A stretch of 64,000 bases of DNA from Planctomycetaceae bacterium. GTDB lineage: Bacteria; Planctomycetota; Planctomycetia; Planctomycetales; Planctomycetaceae. The DNA lies in NCBI GenBank assembly GCA_021732785.1, contig JAKFUG010000008.1, positions 115,002 through 179,001 on the forward strand, given 5' to 3'. Both the position numbers and the translations under genes were made by a program. Positions 63,643 through 64,000 of the stretch are shown here, piece by piece. The notes beneath the pieces were generated by a model. It did no database searches, was not told the origin of the DNA, and saw only the letters and a list, made by a program, of their open reading frames with translations. The stretch's first letter is position 1, and the number at the start of each line of letters is the position of its first letter.

Positions 63643-63911
63643 GCAAGTTGTGATCGATTAAGCGATTACGTCAAATATTAACGGCCTCAAAATGAGGGCA
63701 CACTGCCATTACTACGCCGAATCCTCTGAATTGGTAGACAAAATTCACTCCCATTGAGAACGATCACAAACGGGATTCTAACCGATCGATCAAGAGTCCG
63801 AAACCGAACACAAACGGTGTTTCTAAACGATTTCCGTTGTTCCTTCACAAGACGGGTCAGTCGCGAAACGGGTCGAGATATTGTCAATTGTTGTGTTTGA
63901 AGAATCTTGGA
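63643..63911. other. Lower-GC region without recognised gene
   Basis: This stretch upstream of the tRNA is visibly richer in A/T than the rest of the window. A 66-codon open frame at 63687-63887 (minus) resembles no family I know and is not accepted. The tRNA promoter should lie at its left edge; the right edge borders the possible transposase fragment. Confidence 0.45.
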
Positions 63912-64000
63912 TCAGGCGGCAAGTTGTAGGATTCCGTCAACGAAAACACGTCCTTGAATGAGGAGCGTGATCAACGGATGTCCGTTGAGCCTCCTCCACT
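63912..64000 (-). CDS. Possible 3' end of a transposase gene, truncated by window
   Basis: On the minus strand the last 28 codons before a TGA read 'WRRLNGHPLITLLIQGRVFV' then 'DGILQLAA'. The pattern W-x-x-L-N-G ... I-x-G-x-x-F-x-D-G resembles the C-terminal end of some insertion-sequence transposases (IS256-like by recollection). The gene continues beyond the window. With so few residues this is tentative. Confidence 0.35.
   Translation of the reverse strand, partial: WRRLNGHPLITLLIQGRVFVDGILQLAA

Noticed and set aside
63687..63887. 66-codon minus-strand frame upstream of tRNA-Met
   Set aside because: Basic composition without features; it could be part of a decayed mobile segment but cannot be supported.

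Overview
The window (about 60% GC by eye) is a chromosomal segment from a planctomycete, probably order Planctomycetales. The evidence is a set of families that are abundant in that phylum: a DUF1559 prepilin-like protein with the H-x9-DG motif, a DUF1549/DUF1553 'planctomycete cytochrome' protein, large TPR + VCBS/ASPIC-UnbV (CRTAC1-type) proteins, small regulatory-domain lipoproteins, a sialate O-acetylesterase and YfhO-type and GT-C-type membrane proteins. The species cannot be named from the sequence. No rRNA operon, prophage or CRISPR array is present. One tRNA-Met lies near the right end.

Layout. 1-7.3 kb: a 5'-truncated membrane protein, a small conserved protein, a stand-alone ribosomal protein S14, a YfhO-like membrane protein, a quinone-reductase-type MDR and a CoA-ligase-like enzyme. 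7.3-19.1 kb, all on the minus strand: methyltransferase, AsmA-like giant coupled to a GT-C membrane protein, an atypical receiver protein, a THUMP RNA methyltransferase, a MoxR/Mg-chelatase-type ATPase, an STN-domain protein and GlcD. 19.3-25.7 kb: secreted esterase, tail-specific protease, secreted alpha/alpha-barrel protein and a NolW-like protein. 25.7-33.5 kb: a minus-strand cluster of DUF1559 pilin-like protein, lipoprotein and two tandem TPR-CRTAC1 proteins. 33.9-38.0 kb: secreted protein, SbmA/YddA-like ABC transporter and a fused AroD-AroE-like protein. 38.0-47.2 kb: TetR repressor divergent from an RND efflux operon with one adaptor and two permeases; a clear palindromic operator lies between them. 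47.3-57.3 kb: GT-C membrane protein, esterase, Bfd/bacterioferritin pair with a Fur-box-like palindrome, conserved membrane protein and DUF1549/DUF1553 protein. 57.2-64 kb: a small two-gene nucleotidyltransferase module, Nramp-like transporter, rhamnulokinase, Nudix hydrolase, dihydroorotase, tRNA-Met, and a lower-GC end carrying what looks like the 3' end of a transposase gene.

The most striking signal is a dense set of dispersed palindromic elements. At least ten families of 60-130 bp inverted repeats are visible. In several families each arm is itself a short hairpin (REP/BIME-like), and most elements sit a few bases after stop codons. One family (core GTGTGCCACTGGCTCTGCC) occurs four times. 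Two copies lie inside long membrane-protein genes without breaking the frame, and they are read in two different frames. Both arms of this element are free of stop codons in all six frames. A second family shares the same outer 9 bp (GTGTGCCAC). This resembles the protein-inserting palindromes of Rickettsia and deserves a genome-wide check.

No function was assigned where only fold or topology could be seen. Starts are choices based on ribosome-binding sites, family lengths and the positions of the repeats, and are marked where uncertain.
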